Assembly (NCBI RefSeq): GCF_003594915.1
Contig: NZ_QZCS01000017.1
Span: 1-64,000, forward strand
Length of the DNA: 64,000 nt
DNA from: Enterobacter chuandaensis
Lineage (GTDB): Bacteria; Pseudomonadota; Gammaproteobacteria; Enterobacterales; Enterobacteriaceae
Reading direction: 5' to 3'
Both the position numbers and the translations under genes were made by a program. Under the pieces are notes generated by a model. It worked only from the letters and a program-made list of their open reading frames with translations. It had not been told where the DNA came from and did no database searches. How positions within the stretch are numbered: the stretch's first letter is position 1; each line of letters begins with the position of its first letter. Positions 37,551-48,511 of the stretch are shown one piece after another.

Positions 37551-38687
37551 ATGCACACCCGTAACCTGCTTGTCGCTTCACTCTCAATGCTCGCCACCGC
37601 CGCTGTCGCCCAGACGCAATACGCCTGGGTGGGTACCTATAATCCGAACGGTGAAGGGCTGTACCGTTTCACTGTTAACCCGCAAACCGGCGCGCTGAAC
37701 GATAAAACGCTGGTGAGCAAACTGCCGAATGCGGCGCAGTTGACCCTTTCACAGGACGGCAAAACGCTGTATCTGGCAAGCGAAGTGGAGCAGGGCGTGG
37801 TGCAGGCGCTACGGGTGGGCGATGACGGCGCGCTGAGCGAGCTGAATCAGGTGGCGTCCGGCGGCGCGGGGCCGGTGTATCTTTCGCTGACGCCAAACGG
37901 TAAGCATCTGCTGGTGGCGAACTACGTCAGCGGATCGATTGCCGTGTTGCCCGTCAACGCGGACGGCAGCCTGGCTGACGCGACGGACACACATCAGGAT
38001 CAGGGCGAACCGGGTGCGGCGAAGCCGGAAGCGGCTGTCGAGGGGAGCTTTGCCATCAGCGATCACAACGGCCCCCATGCGCACATGATCGCCGCCGATC
38101 CGAGCGGGAAATATGTGTTTTCTACCGATCTGGGGCTGGATCGCATCTATCAGTACCGCTTTGACGATCGTACAGGAAAGCTGACGCCGAACGATCCGCC
38201 GTTTATCAGCGCCTCCTCAAAAGGCGCCGGCCCGCGCCACTTTGTCTTTACGCCGAAGGGCGATGCCCTGTGGCTGATTAACGAAGAGGCGTCTACGCTC
38301 ACCCATTATACCGTGAGCGCCGACGGTACCTTAAAAGAGGGCAAAACGCTTTCAGCCCTGCCGGAAGGTTACAAAGGCACCAGCTTTGCAGCAGGGCTCG
38401 CATTAAGCGCAGACGGTAAGCAGCTGTATGTGGCGAACCGTTTGCATAACAGCATCGGGCACTTTACCGTAACAGCGGAGGGCACGCTGACGCATCAGGA
38501 GGATGTCTGGACCCGCGGCGACTACCCGCGCACCCTGACGCTCGATAAACAGGGACGCTGGCTGTACGTCATGAACCAGCGCAGCGACAACATTACCCGT
38601 TTCCGCGTGACGCAGGACGGCAAGCTGAGCTTCGAGCCTGACTATACCCCGGTCGGCAGCCCATCCCAGATGGTCATTTCACCCTGA
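37551..38687 (+). CDS. Secreted lactonase-family beta-propeller protein
   Basis: A 378-residue protein of the 6-phosphogluconolactonase (YbhE/Pgl) beta-propeller family, but with a signal peptide (residues 1-20, MHTRNLL to AVA) and so exported. Repeated blades have motifs such as LSLTPNGKHLLVANY, LALSADGKQLYVANR and LTLDKQGRWLYVMNQ. Conserved acidic/His/Arg residues in HMIAADPSGKYVFSTDLGLDRI and GAGPRHFVF match the active-site face. In this operon it probably opens an aldonolactone in the periplasm before uptake. It is 25 bases behind the aldolase. Confidence 0.85.
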   Translation: MHTRNLLVASLSMLATAAVAQTQYAWVGTYNPNGEGLYRFTVNPQTGALNDKTLVSKLPNAAQLTLSQDGKTLYLASEVEQGVVQALRVGDDGALSELNQVASGGAGPVYLSLTPNGKHLLVANYVSGSIAVLPVNADGSLADATDTHQDQGEPGAAKPEAAVEGSFAISDHNGPHAHMIAADPSGKYVFSTDLGLDRIYQYRFDDRTGKLTPNDPPFISASSKGAGPRHFVFTPKGDALWLINEEASTLTHYTVSADGTLKEGKTLSALPEGYKGTSFAAGLALSADGKQLYVANRLHNSIGHFTVTAEGTLTHQEDVWTRGDYPRTLTLDKQGRWLYVMNQRSDNITRFRVTQDGKLSFEPDYTPVGSPSQMVISP

Positions 38688-38706
38688 GCAGTAAGAGGAC
38701 AACGAC

Positions 38707-40617
38707 GTGCGATTTCCGAACCAACGTTTAGCGCAACTTTTCGATCTGTTGCAAAACGAGACGCTGCCGCAGGACGAACTGGCGCAGCGGCTGTCGGTCT
38801 CCACGCGAACCGTCCGCGCAGATATAACCGCCCTTAACGCGCTGCTGGCGAGCCACGGCGCGCAGTTTATTCTGAGCCGGGGCAACGGCTACCAGCTCAA
38901 AATTGACGATGCCGAGCGCTATCAGCAGCTGCAGGCATCGCATCCGCGCGCGCTGCGCATTCCGCGAACGGGACCGGAGCGCGTGCATTACCTGGTGGTG
39001 CGCTTCCTTACCTCCGCATTTTCCCTCAAGCTTGAAGACCTTGCTGACGAGTGGTTCGTCAGCCGCGCCACCTTGCAGAGCGACATGGTGGAAGTGCGCG
39101 AGTGGTTCCAGCGCTATAACCTGACGCTGGAAACCCGCCCGCGCCACGGCATGAAGCTGTTTGGCAGCGAGATGTCGGTCCGCGCCTGCCTGACCGATCT
39201 CCTGTGGGAGCTGGCGCAGCAGGACAGCCTCAACCCGCTGGTGACGGAGGTCGCGCTCAACGCCGGAGTACCGGAGCAGATGGTGGCCGTGCTGCACGAC
39301 GCGCTCACCCGACACCACATTCGTCTGACCGACGAAGGGGAGCTGTTCCTGCGCCTGTACTGCGCGGTGTCGGTGCGTCGTATCAGCGAAGGTTTTCCGC
39401 TACCGGAATTCCACGCCGAAGACGTGGAAGAGAACGTGCGGGAAGCGGCGAAAGATATTGCGGTGGCCATTCAGGAGATGGCGGGCAAAGCGCTGTCGCC
39501 GTCCGAAGAGAGCTGGCTGTGCGTGCACATTGCGGCGCGGCAGATCCAGGAGATCGCCCCGAGCGCCATTAACGCCGACGACGACGAAGCGCTGGTCAAC
39601 TACATCCTGCGCTATATCAACACCCACTATAACTACAACCTGCTCAGCGACGCGCAGCTGCACGCAGATCTGCTCACGCACATTAAAACCATGATCACCC
39701 GCGTGCGGTATCAAATCATGATCCCTAACCCGCTGCTGGATAACATCAAGCAGCACTACCCGATGGCGTGGGATATGACCCTCGCGGCGGTGTCGAGCTG
39801 GGGCAAATACACGCCGTATGTGATCAGTGAAAACGAGATTGGTTTTCTGGTGCTGCATATCGGCGTCGGGCTGGAGCGCCACTACAACATCGGCTACCAG
39901 CGCCAGCCGCGCGTGCTGCTGGTATGCGATGCCGGTAACGCGATGGTGCGCATGATCGAGGCGGTGCTTCAGCGTAAATACCCGCAGATTGAGGTGACGC
40001 GCACGCTCACCCTGCGCGAATACGAGCTGGCGGATGCCATCGGCGAAGACTTTGTTATCTCCACCGCTCGCGTGAGTGAAAAATCCAAACCGGTGGTGAC
40101 GATCGCCCCGTTCCCGACCGATTATCAGTTAGAGCAGATCGGCAAGCTGGTGCTGGTGGACCGCACCCGTCCGTGGATGCTGGATAAATACTTCGACGCG
40201 GCGCATTTCCGCATTCTCGACACGCCCGTTGACCAGCAAACGCTGTTCCGGGAACTGTGCGCGCAGCTTGAAGACGAGGGGTTTGTCGGCGCGGAGTTCC
40301 TGGATTCGGTCATCGAGCGCGAAGCCATCGTCAGTACCATGCTCGGCGACGGCATCGCGCTGCCGCACTCCCTCGGCCTTTTAGCGCAGAAAACGGTGGT
40401 CTACACCGTGCTGGCCCCGCAGGGTATTCAGTGGGGGGATGAAACTGCTCATGTGATCTTCCTGCTCGCCATCAGCAAAAGCGAGTACGAAGAGGCGATG
40501 GCAATTTACGATATCTTCGTCACCTTTCTGCGCGAACGGGCGATGGCGCGCCTGTGCCAGTGCGGGGATTTTGCCGGGTTTAAGGCGGTGGCGATGGAGA
40601 GTTTGAGTCGGTTTTGA
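38707..40617 (+). CDS. PRD/EIIA-containing BglG-type transcriptional activator
   Basis: A 636-residue regulator of the MtlR/LicR type. A DeoR-like HTH covers about residues 1-60, a second helical DNA-binding region about 85-165, PRD1 about 180-280 and PRD2 about 290-395. A GatB-like EIIB domain follows (PRVLLVCDAGNAMVRMIEA, Cys near 406), then an EIIA domain (about 500-636) with phospho-His in ALPHSLG. Such proteins are switched by PTS phosphorylation. It closes the operon and probably activates it in response to substrate. It has no AAA+ domain, unlike DgaR. Confidence 0.88.
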   Translation: MRFPNQRLAQLFDLLQNETLPQDELAQRLSVSTRTVRADITALNALLASHGAQFILSRGNGYQLKIDDAERYQQLQASHPRALRIPRTGPERVHYLVVRFLTSAFSLKLEDLADEWFVSRATLQSDMVEVREWFQRYNLTLETRPRHGMKLFGSEMSVRACLTDLLWELAQQDSLNPLVTEVALNAGVPEQMVAVLHDALTRHHIRLTDEGELFLRLYCAVSVRRISEGFPLPEFHAEDVEENVREAAKDIAVAIQEMAGKALSPSEESWLCVHIAARQIQEIAPSAINADDDEALVNYILRYINTHYNYNLLSDAQLHADLLTHIKTMITRVRYQIMIPNPLLDNIKQHYPMAWDMTLAAVSSWGKYTPYVISENEIGFLVLHIGVGLERHYNIGYQRQPRVLLVCDAGNAMVRMIEAVLQRKYPQIEVTRTLTLREYELADAIGEDFVISTARVSEKSKPVVTIAPFPTDYQLEQIGKLVLVDRTRPWMLDKYFDAAHFRILDTPVDQQTLFRELCAQLEDEGFVGAEFLDSVIEREAIVSTMLGDGIALPHSLGLLAQKTVVYTVLAPQGIQWGDETAHVIFLLAISKSEYEEAMAIYDIFVTFLRERAMARLCQCGDFAGFKAVAMESLSRF

Positions 40618-40623
40618 GGTAAG

Positions 40624-40648
40624 GGCGGACGGATAACATCCGCCTTTA
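40624..40648. terminator. Terminator between regulator and nrdG
   Basis: GGCGGA / TCCGCC stem with a 9-base loop is followed by TTTAATT on the plus strand, between converging genes. Confidence 0.65.
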
Positions 40649-40649
40649 A

Positions 40650-41114
40650 TTAGCGCAGATGATGCACAACCTGGTTGCTGCTGCCGCGCCAGATAAGCAT
40701 AGGATCTTTTAGATCCTGCACGAACTTGCCGTCGACCAGGACGTTAATCAGATCCACCACTTCCATCTGCTGCGCATTCAGTTCATCCAGCTTATATCCC
40801 GTCCAGACCCAGATATCTTTTCCCGCACACTCTGCCCGAATGCGCTTCACCAGCTTCAGGATCTCCGGCACGTTTTGCGGGTGCAGCGGGTCGCCGCCGG
40901 AGAGGGAAATTCCCTGGCGTTTGATGCGCGTGTCGTTCAGGTCGTTGATGATTCGGTCTTCCATCCCGGCGGTAAACGGCATGCCGGAATTTACGCGCCA
41001 GGTGCTTTTGTTGTAGCAGCCGGGGCACTCATGAACGCAGCCTGAAACGAACAGGGTGCAGCGGGTGCCGGGGCCGTTGACGATGTCGACGGGGTAGTAC
41101 TGATGATAATTCAT
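40650..41114 (-). CDS. nrdG: Anaerobic ribonucleotide reductase activating protein
   Basis: A 154-residue radical SAM activase (E. coli NrdG 154). The iron-sulfur cluster motif CVHECPGC (CX3CX2C) is near residues 26-33. It generates the glycyl radical on NrdD under anaerobic conditions. It follows nrdD in the same operon, separated by 130 bases that hold an inverted repeat pair. Confidence 0.96.
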   Translation of the reverse strand: MNYHQYYPVDIVNGPGTRCTLFVSGCVHECPGCYNKSTWRVNSGMPFTAGMEDRIINDLNDTRIKRQGISLSGGDPLHPQNVPEILKLVKRIRAECAGKDIWVWTGYKLDELNAQQMEVVDLINVLVDGKFVQDLKDPMLIWRGSSNQVVHHLR

Positions 41115-41135
41115 AGCGTTAACCTGATGCCATTA

Positions 41136-41227
41136 CCCCTCACCCGCCCTCTCCCCACAGGGGAGAGGGGGAAAGGCCGCACCGAGCAGTCCCCTCTCCC
41201 CTGTGGGGAGAGGGTTAGGGTGAGGGG
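41136..41227. repeat. Inverted pair of CCCTCTCCCC-type repeats between nrdD and nrdG
   Basis: The left unit (41136-41170, CCCCTCACCCGCCCTCTCCCC, then GGGGAGAGGGG) and the right unit (41191-41227) are inverted copies with a 20-base spacer. Same family as 20531-20650, again placed inside an operon. Confidence 0.85.
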
Positions 41228-41244
41228 AAAATTCGATGAAGAAC

Positions 41245-43383
<2,139 letters not shown>

Positions 43384-43407
43384 GATCACTCCATTTTTAA
43401 AAACAGG

Positions 43408-43493
43408 TTATCCACAGAGGCGGAGAAGTATTCACCGGGCGTATCCTCAGCCAGTCCAGTTACTTCCCTCGTTCCCAATATTTGTTATCCACA
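43408..43493 (+). promoter_or_regulatory. Two exact DnaA boxes in the nrdD leader
   Basis: TTATCCACA occurs at 43408-43416 and again at 43485-43493, both on the plus strand and 77 bases apart. DnaA control is known for aerobic nrdAB, so regulation of nrdDG by DnaA is possible here. Confidence 0.6.
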
Positions 43494-43573
43494 ATTCCGG
43501 AGAGCTGGCTCGCCGTCTTGTTGTAGGAATAGTAGTCGATTAATACAAGATGTTGGGTTGGAGTGCATTTTAA

Positions 43574-43630
43574 ATGCTACATATAGTGATTTGCATCAAA
43601 CAAGTTTGCGATTTATTTGATGCAGAACAA
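43574..43630 (-). promoter_or_regulatory. FNR and NrdR-type sites of the nrdDG promoter
   Basis: GTGAT-N4-ATCAA at 43586-43599 and TTGAT-N4-AACAA at 43617-43630 each match the FNR site TTGAT-N4-ATCAA in 9 of 10 bases. They are 31 bp apart, the spacing known for E. coli nrdD (-33.5 and -64.5). A 12-of-16 NrdR-like box covers 43574-43589. The predicted start is near 43559. Confidence 0.7.
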
Positions 43631-43715
43631 AGTAAAAAGACGAGAGTACAAACGGCGGGCGCTTCAGCCTTTGTAAAGACCTGAAAGAAAAAATTGATTA
43701 ATTATTCAACAAAAA

Positions 43716-43750
43716 CAAGCGCTCAGCATAGCCTGCACTGAGCGCTGCTT
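43716..43750 (-). terminator. Terminator of the PTS-mannosidase operon
   Basis: AGCGCTCAG / CTGAGCGCT arms with an 11-base loop lie just after the EIIA stop, with TGTTTTTGTTG following on the minus strand. Confidence 0.85.
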
Positions 43751-43752
43751 GT

Positions 43753-44325
43753 TTAACTCACGCTGCAGACCCAGCTCAATCCCGCCTGCAAAAAAGCGGC
43801 GATAGCGATACTGCCCAGCGCCACCGGGATGAGAAGGGAGCGTTCAGGAGCATCTTCCTGTTTTTGAGGTTCTTCAGCACGCAGGGCGAACATCGCCTCT
43901 TCCCGGGTGCGCGCCGCCAGAAGCTGTTCGCGCATCTGATCTTCCGTTAGTCTGCTGGTCAGCGTCGTCAGCAGCTGCATATGGGTACTGCCTGCTTCTG
44001 AGGGCGGAATGGCGAGCAGGAAAACCATTCTCACTTCTTCATCACCGTCCAGCCCCGGCCAGCGTATCGGGTCGTCAAAGAGCGCCAGACAAAACGCCGC
44101 CTGCTGCACCGCCTCGGTTTTACCGTGCGGAACGGCGAGCGCTTCACCCAGCGCGGTAGGACCTTCACTTTCGCGTTGTAAAACGCTCTGGATAAACGTT
44201 TCTTCATCGCTGATGATATTTTGCCCGGCGAGCGGTTCGGCGAGCCAGCGGATCAATGCTTCAGGCGTACGCTGTGGCGGATTGATAAACACCAGTTCGG
44301 GATGCGTCAATGCAAGCAAGTTCAT
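43753..44325 (-). CDS. PTS fructose/mannosylglycerate-type EIIA with C-terminal membrane tail
   Basis: A 190-residue protein. Residues 1-150 form a fructose-type EIIA domain, with the phospho-acceptor His67 in GEALAVPHGKT. The last 28 residues (163-190) are a hydrophobic helix, which is unusual for this normally soluble domain and could tether it to the membrane next to EIIC. In E. coli MngA the A, B and C domains are one chain; here EIIA is separate and last in the operon, 1 base after the mannosidase gene. Confidence 0.83.
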   Translation of the reverse strand: MNLLALTHPELVFINPPQRTPEALIRWLAEPLAGQNIISDEETFIQSVLQRESEGPTALGEALAVPHGKTEAVQQAAFCLALFDDPIRWPGLDGDEEVRMVFLLAIPPSEAGSTHMQLLTTLTSRLTEDQMREQLLAARTREEAMFALRAEEPQKQEDAPERSLLIPVALGSIAIAAFLQAGLSWVCSVS

Positions 44326-44326
44326 A

Positions 44327-46924
44327 TTAAGCCTCCATCAAAAAATCGCAGGTTGCGGAAGGGGCAATTGCCATTACCGGCTGCACAAGCTCTTCCAGAT
44401 AGTTGATCTGACGGAGCGCTGTCAGACTTTCCGGGACGGGAACCGGCTGCGTCCCGGCGTTAAACACCCGGACGACGCTGCCATTCGACCGTTGCGCATG
44501 GGGCAAGGCAGAAAGGACCAGCGGCTCCGGCAGGGTCAATAATGAGAATTCAGCCGGAAGCTGACGCTCGGGCAGACGCAACGCAAAGCGCTCAAGGCGG
44601 TGATCGAGCGTGTGCAACGATTGCCGTTGATAGGTGAAGGGCTGTCCGGCCGCATGATTTTCCAGCTGGCGAAGCGTGATATGGTCGGCGTTGTCGGCCA
44701 GCGCGACGGTGAATGAAAAGTGCAGCGGTTTCAGCAACTGGGCATCAGGAGTCTCAACTACCGTATTATTAATGCCCGACGCCCGGCCCGGTCGCCAGTC
44801 GAGATCGCTGCGTCCGAGCACGCCCGTCGATTTAAACATCGTCAGGGCAATAGCTGCCGGTTCGCTGCCGAGAATCTGAAATTCCTTCATGCCGCGGCTG
44901 GTCACAATCAGCGCTTTGCCCAATTCCGCGACAGCGATAATGCCTTCGGTGGTTTCGATATCCACGGGCATCTCGCGATAGCGCTCCTGCCAGTTTTCAT
45001 CGGCACACCCCGTTTCACGCTGGATGATCGCGAAGGGCTGGGAGGCGATAGCGTGACGGGTGTGAACATCGCTGCCGATCAATACACGTAGCCGGTGATC
45101 GCAGTGGCTGTTTTCAAGCGTACTCTCGACATACAGGTTCGGATCGTCATGGCGTAATTCACACACCAGACGAAGAGATAGCGGCGTTCGGGTATCTTCC
45201 TGACGACCAGCGAGATCCTGCGGAAGCAGCATCGTGGCCTCAACGATCAGCTTTTCGATAAGCGGCGTTTTCAGGCAGTCGACGAGCGCGAAATGCGAAC
45301 AGCGCGTCGGCGCGTCGTCCGCAAGCGGTGAGAAATCGTAGCTGTCGCCCGCGTCCGCGCAGTCTTCAAAGGTAAAGAAAGAGGGAATACGTCTGCCGCT
45401 GCGTTTGTCCTGCAGGGTAAGCGTTCCGGCGTCCAGCGACAGCCGATAATGTGCATTCTCTATCTCACCGCCCTTTATCGGTTCAGGCTGGCGGAACGGC
45501 GCAGGGTTATCTTCCACGTTAACGCTAAGATAGCCGACCGACGGCAGAACCGGGGTCTGCACCGCAACGTGCCAGCGGAAGTAAGGGGGAAGGGGTGTTT
45601 CGCACTCGCCTTCGGCGGTAAGGGAGATCGCCGTTCCGCCAGGCAACACGTCTCTTTTCAGGATGTCGAAGGGGATGAGCTGCCCCTGATACGTCAGCGC
45701 GATATTTTCAGCGCGGCTATAGAGAGTGGTTTTCACCACGCGCTGCGTAGGGGTGGCCAGCGGGTTGATAATCAGCAGGTCGCCTTCCCGAATGCAGGCG
45801 GTGGCCAGGGTTTTTACCACCAGGTTCCACAGGCTGTGGCACAGCTGTTCGGTTTGCTCCAGCCGATGCAGTATGTCGCGGTTGGTGGCGTCACTGTTGC
45901 AGCCGCCGACGGAGTCGTGAGCATGGCTTCGCAACAGCTTTTTCCAGAGCGTATCGACCACTGAGAGGTTGACCGGGATCCCCTTATGGCGCGCCATGGC
46001 GATGGTCGGCTCAAGCTGCCGCAGGATGAACTGCTCAACCTCATCATTTTTCTTTTTGATATCGTAGCGCACGGAACCGATCGTTTTATGAATGCGGGTG
46101 TAGCGCGGTGATTTCAGCTCCCCTTCCCAGATTTCAAACTGTTCACGCTGCGCGCGCAGAATGTCGACGTAGCGTTCCAGAGAACTCATAACGTACTGGT
46201 CGTGGTCAGGGGACTGTGCGCTGGCGACCTCCAGGATTTTCGGCAACGCCGGGTCGATACTGACCTGATCGCCGCCGCAGGGCAGGAGCAGGTCATTGAT
46301 TCCGGCCCGCGAGCGCAGGAGATTGACCATCGGGTAGATTTTACCCTGCAGATGGCAGGCCTCCGGACGCATGTTTTTCGCCGCGCCATAGCCGAGCGCC
46401 ATCGCGCAGGCGATAACGGTCGCCCCTGACGGCGCGCGCCAGAGGAACTGGCTGCTTTTGGCGTGTCTGTCATGATCGATACCGCGCCAGAAGACGATGT
46501 TGTCGAGATTGCAGCCCTGCAAAATCGTGGGCATCTGCGCATTGTGGCCGAAGGTATCCGGAAGATACCCAACCTGCATGGCGTGCCCCAGCTTACGGGC
46601 GGCGAAGATGCCGTACTTCAGGTTGCGGATGATGGATTCGCCATGCACGTTGTAGGTGTCCGTCTGGGTATACCACGGCCCCACAAAAATCCTTTTCTCT
46701 CTGACCAGCGTTTCCAGCCGGGCGCGATAATCGGGATTGATGGCGAGAAAATCCTCCACCACCGCCATCTGTCCGTCAAGGTGATAGCAGCTGTAAGCCG
46801 GGTCCTGCTCCAGCGTGTCGATGACGTCCGCAACGTTATATGACGCCAGCACCATGCTGTCCTGGCGGGTGAAATACCACTCCTGATCCCAGTGCGTGTG
46901 GGCAATGACGTGGATCTGATTCAT
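44327..46924 (-). CDS. mngB: GH38 alpha-mannosidase, MngB-like
   Basis: An 865-residue cytoplasmic glycoside hydrolase family 38 enzyme (E. coli MngB 877). The N-terminal HTHWDQEWY holds zinc ligands. DTFGHNAQMPTILQG and HDSVGGCNSDATN are catalytic-domain motifs; the C-terminal beta domain follows. MngB hydrolyses 2-O-(6-phospho-mannosyl)-glycerate delivered by the PTS. Here it lies between EIIBC and EIIA, so the imported phospho-mannoside is probably cleaved directly. The substrate may differ because the regulator and porin differ from E. coli. Confidence 0.88.
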   Translation of the reverse strand: MNQIHVIAHTHWDQEWYFTRQDSMVLASYNVADVIDTLEQDPAYSCYHLDGQMAVVEDFLAINPDYRARLETLVREKRIFVGPWYTQTDTYNVHGESIIRNLKYGIFAARKLGHAMQVGYLPDTFGHNAQMPTILQGCNLDNIVFWRGIDHDRHAKSSQFLWRAPSGATVIACAMALGYGAAKNMRPEACHLQGKIYPMVNLLRSRAGINDLLLPCGGDQVSIDPALPKILEVASAQSPDHDQYVMSSLERYVDILRAQREQFEIWEGELKSPRYTRIHKTIGSVRYDIKKKNDEVEQFILRQLEPTIAMARHKGIPVNLSVVDTLWKKLLRSHAHDSVGGCNSDATNRDILHRLEQTEQLCHSLWNLVVKTLATACIREGDLLIINPLATPTQRVVKTTLYSRAENIALTYQGQLIPFDILKRDVLPGGTAISLTAEGECETPLPPYFRWHVAVQTPVLPSVGYLSVNVEDNPAPFRQPEPIKGGEIENAHYRLSLDAGTLTLQDKRSGRRIPSFFTFEDCADAGDSYDFSPLADDAPTRCSHFALVDCLKTPLIEKLIVEATMLLPQDLAGRQEDTRTPLSLRLVCELRHDDPNLYVESTLENSHCDHRLRVLIGSDVHTRHAIASQPFAIIQRETGCADENWQERYREMPVDIETTEGIIAVAELGKALIVTSRGMKEFQILGSEPAAIALTMFKSTGVLGRSDLDWRPGRASGINNTVVETPDAQLLKPLHFSFTVALADNADHITLRQLENHAAGQPFTYQRQSLHTLDHRLERFALRLPERQLPAEFSLLTLPEPLVLSALPHAQRSNGSVVRVFNAGTQPVPVPESLTALRQINYLEELVQPVMAIAPSATCDFLMEA

Positions 46925-46934
46925 GACGCTCCCC

Positions 46935-48338
46935 TTATCTGGCGTTCTTTGGGCTGACGTAAAGCACGCCCAGGGCGCAAATCAGTGCGCCAATAAGGAC
47001 GCTCGCCAGGTAGCCCGCTACGTTGGTTGCCAGCGGCCAGCCCCAGATCGCTGGCAGAGGCAGCGTCTGCTTCACGCCGAGTGCAATGGCGAGCAGCGCA
47101 CCGGCGACGGCGCCGGTCATGAACACCGGGATCAGGCGTGGGTTTTTCAGGATGAACGGGATCGCACCTTCCGAGATGCCAATCACGCCCAGTAACAACG
47201 AGGTGCTACCGACGGTTTTCTCTTCCCGGCTGAAGACATCCGGTAGCCCAAAGCGGCCGTTGAGGAACGCTGCAAAGCCGACGCCAATGGAGGGGATCAC
47301 TATGGAGAGTTCGCGGGCGGTTAAATCAAACGTCTCGCTCATGCCATTCAGGCCGAGCGCGACCGAGCCTGCCGCCTTGTTGACCGCGCCGCCCAGGTCA
47401 AACGCGGTCCCCGCGGCGATCATCGCGGAATAGAACCCGCGCCCGGTGTCACCTGCCGAGGTAAAAAAGACCACCATAAGCTGGTTAAGCGAGCCAAAAA
47501 TGGGGTTAATCAGATATTCCATGACCATCACCAGCGTAATGCCGGTGATCAGCGGGACGAGCAGCATGGTCTTAATGGTGGTGAGCTGCTGACGGACGTG
47601 AATCGAATCATTGAGCCAGCGCACCAGATAGCCCACAAAAAAGCCAATGCCAATGGCACCGAAAAAGCCGGATGGCATAAAGCCTTCGATATCAAAGAAG
47701 CGCTTGTAGACTTCATCGGACATGATGCCGCCGATAAGCCCGGGGATCAGCGCTGGCTTACCGGCAATGGAAAATGCCAGATACATGGCGAAGACCGGAT
47801 ACATGAACTTGATGGTCATAAAGCCCACTTTATCCAGCACGCTAAACGGCGAATGTTCGATGTTAATAAACTGGCCGGTAATTTTTGCCGTTGCCATCAT
47901 CAGCCCGCCCATCACCACCACCGGCAGCATATAGCTGATGGCCGCCATGATATGACCAATAAAAATCTGGTAAGCCGAACGTGGGAGATCGTCTTCGTGG
48001 GCGACAGTGGTGACGTTTTTTTCCATGGACAGCGCCTGACGCAGATAGCGATCGGTGTGCTTGATCAGCTCTTGCGTACGGGTCTGAAGGTGAGGAATGT
48101 TTTCAAAACGCTCGGCATCCTGAATGGGAACGTCGGTTGCCAGAATAATGGCCGTGGCGGAGGCGATATCCTGTTTAGTTAAGCGGTTTTTGACGCCGTC
48201 ACTGCCCTGCGTTTCGACCTTTACTTCGATATTGTGCTCTTTAGCCCATGCAATAATTTTATTTGCCGCCATAAAGGTGTGGGCGATGCCTGTCGGGCAG
48301 GCCGTTACCGCGACAACTTTTTGTTTCGTCATTGTCAT
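46935..48338 (-). CDS. PTS fructose-type EIIBC component, MngA-like
   Basis: A 467-residue protein. Residues 1-100 are a fructose-type EIIB, with the phosphocysteine Cys14 in TACPTGIAHTFMA. Residues about 120-467 form the EIIC membrane domain with eight to ten helices (for example GFFGAIGIGFFVGYLVRWL). It imports and phosphorylates the sugar that the GH38 enzyme cleaves. It is the first gene of the minus-strand operon, divergent from an RpiR-type regulator. Confidence 0.9.
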   Translation of the reverse strand: MTMTKQKVVAVTACPTGIAHTFMAANKIIAWAKEHNIEVKVETQGSDGVKNRLTKQDIASATAIILATDVPIQDAERFENIPHLQTRTQELIKHTDRYLRQALSMEKNVTTVAHEDDLPRSAYQIFIGHIMAAISYMLPVVVMGGLMMATAKITGQFINIEHSPFSVLDKVGFMTIKFMYPVFAMYLAFSIAGKPALIPGLIGGIMSDEVYKRFFDIEGFMPSGFFGAIGIGFFVGYLVRWLNDSIHVRQQLTTIKTMLLVPLITGITLVMVMEYLINPIFGSLNQLMVVFFTSAGDTGRGFYSAMIAAGTAFDLGGAVNKAAGSVALGLNGMSETFDLTARELSIVIPSIGVGFAAFLNGRFGLPDVFSREEKTVGSTSLLLGVIGISEGAIPFILKNPRLIPVFMTGAVAGALLAIALGVKQTLPLPAIWGWPLATNVAGYLASVLIGALICALGVLYVSPKNAR

Positions 48339-48413
48339 AATTCCCTGGATGTGAAAACAGGGAAAGTATAAAGAGAACCTAAAACAGTTTTTAATGTTTG
48401 CTAATACTAATTA

Positions 48414-48427
48414 CGTATCGTGATACG
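48414..48427. promoter_or_regulatory. Candidate operator in the PTS/regulator gap
   Basis: CGTATC-GT-GATACG is a perfect inverted repeat between the divergent EIIBC and RpiR genes. It shares CGTATCG with the palindrome at 50005-50021 before the porin. Confidence 0.55.
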
Positions 48428-48511
48428 CGTAAATGCAATGTGTGAAGCGCCTTCCAGAGACTATTTTTCTGTTGTGTTAATATCATTCCGGGATTAAACA
48501 GGGCGTAACAG

